64,000 nt of DNA, from the NCBI GenBank assembly GCA_963829235.1, contig CAWHIF010000012.1:1-64000 (forward strand). Reading direction: 5' to 3'. Position numbers and translations under genes: made by a program. Position 1 is the stretch's first letter. Every line of letters begins with the position of its first letter. Shown piece by piece: positions 63,087 through 64,000 of the stretch. This DNA comes from Bog-756 sp963829235. Its GTDB lineage: Bacteria > Actinomycetota > Acidimicrobiia > Acidimicrobiales > RAAP-2. The notes beneath the pieces were generated by a model, which had not been told where the DNA came from, did no database searches, and was given only the letters and a program-made list of their open reading frames with translations.

Positions 63087-63278
63087 TCACTCGGCCCGCC
63101 GGACAGTGCCCGCTTCCCAGAAGAAGGAGAACTCGACCGTGTCCTCCTCGTCCCGCTGACCGGTGGACACCAACCGCCATCCGGCCTCGGCGTAAGCATT
63201 CAGGTGGCTCTGCACCCGCTTGTCGAACTTCCGGTCACGAAGACTCACCGCCAGACCACTGTAGGTGTAGCGCACCAT
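63087..63278 (-). CDS. Small DUF4177-like protein
   Basis: About 63 residues (an upstream in-frame ATG adds 10). MVRYTYSGLAVSLRDRKFDKRVQSHLNAYAEAGWRLVSTGQRDEE, then FSFFWE: the AEAGWRLVS...F.FFW pattern is that of DUF4177-type small beta-alpha proteins. GGGAGGC lies upstream of the start. No membrane segment. Function unknown. Confidence 0.65.
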   Translation of the reverse strand: MVRYTYSGLAVSLRDRKFDKRVQSHLNAYAEAGWRLVSTGQRDEEDTVEFSFFWEAGTVRRAE

Positions 63279-63528
63279 TGCCTCCCTCGTGCTTTTGGAC
63301 GCACACATTAAAAGGGCGGCCTCTCCGGGAGCCGGACCCCAGGTGAGAGCGGTGTGCCGGCGAGGGGGGCTACCCCCAGGGGACGAATCCGGCTGACCAC
63401 ATTCCCGAGACGACCGATTTTCTCTATGTTTGACCTGTGGGAACAGGAGAGGTGCAGAACCCGGAGCAGCGCGGCACGCCCGGGTACCGGTCGACGTCCG
63501 GCATCCCGGGCTCAGGCCTCATGCCCCC

Positions 63529-64000
63529 ATGGTGATCACCTGGGGCTCGGAGCCCAACTCCCGCCTGGAGGAGATCGCCCGGACGGTGGTCGAGACGCCG
63601 TTCACCCGACGGACCTGGGCCGAGCTGCTCTTCCTGATGGCGGGCATGCCCATCGCCTTCGTCGGGATCGCGTTCGTGGGCATCACCATGGCCGCGGGCG
63701 TCGTGCTGGCCATCACCTTCATCGGGATCGCCCTCATCGGCGTGGCCGTGCGTGGGGCCCGCGGCATCGGGGGGATGCAGCGAAAGCTGGCCGGTGCGCT
63801 GCTCGACGAGACCATCGACGAGCCGGAGCCGTTCGAGCCACGACCGGGCTACCTCGGGTGGCTCCAGTCCGCGCTCCGGGACCGGACCGGCTGGAAGGCG
63901 ATGGCCTACCTGGCCATCAAGGTGCCGCTGGCCCTCGTGGCCTTCCTCACCGCGTTCAGTCTGTGGTGGGATGCCTTCCGGTGCCTGACCTATCCGCTGT
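63529..64000 (+). CDS. Sensor-domain membrane protein (putative histidine kinase), cut by the window end
   Basis: 157 residues visible, with the frame open at the window end. RRTWAELLFLMAGMPIAFVGIAFVGITMAAGVVLAITFIGIALIGVAVRGARGI gives paired membrane helices. PGYLGWLQSALRDRTGWKAMAYLAIKVPLALVAFLTAFSLWWDAF matches the putative-sensor domain that precedes actinobacterial histidine kinases. A 32-residue frame from a GTG at 63437 ends exactly where this one begins, so a missing base near 63531 may have hidden the true N-terminus. Confidence 0.8.
   Translation, partial: MVITWGSEPNSRLEEIARTVVETPFTRRTWAELLFLMAGMPIAFVGIAFVGITMAAGVVLAITFIGIALIGVAVRGARGIGGMQRKLAGALLDETIDEPEPFEPRPGYLGWLQSALRDRTGWKAMAYLAIKVPLALVAFLTAFSLWWDAFRCLTYPL

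Overview
The window is GC-rich DNA, dense with genes and with few long intergenic gaps, from an actinobacterium. SigE-family sigma factor, F420-type luciferase-like oxidoreductase, Eis-type acetyltransferase, mycothiol-type maleylpyruvate isomerase fold, DUF222/HNH endonuclease, three cytochromes P450 and Actinobacteria-style Tat proteins all point that way. A soil or aquatic member of the Acidimicrobiia is my best inference; no ribosomal RNA is present to settle it. The only RNA genes seen are a tRNA-Ala(UGC) at the left end and a ZTP-type riboswitch in front of glyA.

Layout, left half. 0.2-5.2 kb: tRNA, three small membrane proteins (channel-like, FUSC-like, two-pore K+ channel), two aminoglycoside-phosphotransferase-fold proteins (the second frameshifted). 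5.3-11.8 kb: a conserved protein of unknown function, a MarR regulator with a divergent small membrane protein and operator, a self-contained YtrA-type GntR regulator plus ABC ATPase plus permease operon with a perfect operator palindrome, a metallo-beta-lactamase-fold hydrolase and a methyltransferase. 12-24.4 kb: an orphan branched-chain-amino-acid-type binding lipoprotein, GNAT, a glyoxalase-fold gene broken by a 23-bp tandem duplication, DUF222/HNH, P450, SDR, a SigE-type sigma factor with a membrane-anchored partner, HAD and inositol-phosphatase-like enzymes, a Clp_N/ClpX-zinc-finger fusion and a second P450. 24.6-32.9 kb: a PAS-GGDEF-EAL protein, PhyH dioxygenase, GH1 glycosidase, riboswitch-controlled glyA, and two small-molecule enzymes; GC-rich tandem repeats fill most junctions here.

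Right half. 33.99-44.04 kb on the plus strand is a nearly unbroken co-directional run: LLM oxidoreductase, EthD-like protein, Gfo/Idh dehydrogenase, Eis-like acetyltransferase, sulfotransferase, alkylsulfatase-like metallohydrolase, SDR, VOC protein, medium-chain dehydrogenase and a P450 with an atypical I-helix. It reads as a catabolic or tailoring operon for a hydrophobic substrate, possibly a sulfated or hydroxylated lipid. 44.2-48.2 kb is a Tat locus (DUF4331 protein, Tat-signal protein, divergent tatA-tatB-tatC). 48.2-49.5 kb is an ArsR/SRPBCC pair with twin operators. 49.7-63 kb carries a DUF4234-like membrane protein, a Rieske oxygenase, a Bax-inhibitor-1-like protein, cupin, HSL-type esterase, secreted beta-helix/TIG protein, MOSC protein, an OLD-type ATPase/TOPRIM protein, a DapB-like dehydrogenase, a cysteine-rich protein and its divergent TetR regulator. 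The window ends inside a sensor-domain gene.

The main caveat: from about 45 kb onward most genes contain single-base insertions or deletions relative to their obvious reading frame (roughly twenty in 19 kb, against one clear case in the first 44 kb). This looks like sequence or assembly error rather than biology, so genes listed as frameshifted there are probably intact in the organism.
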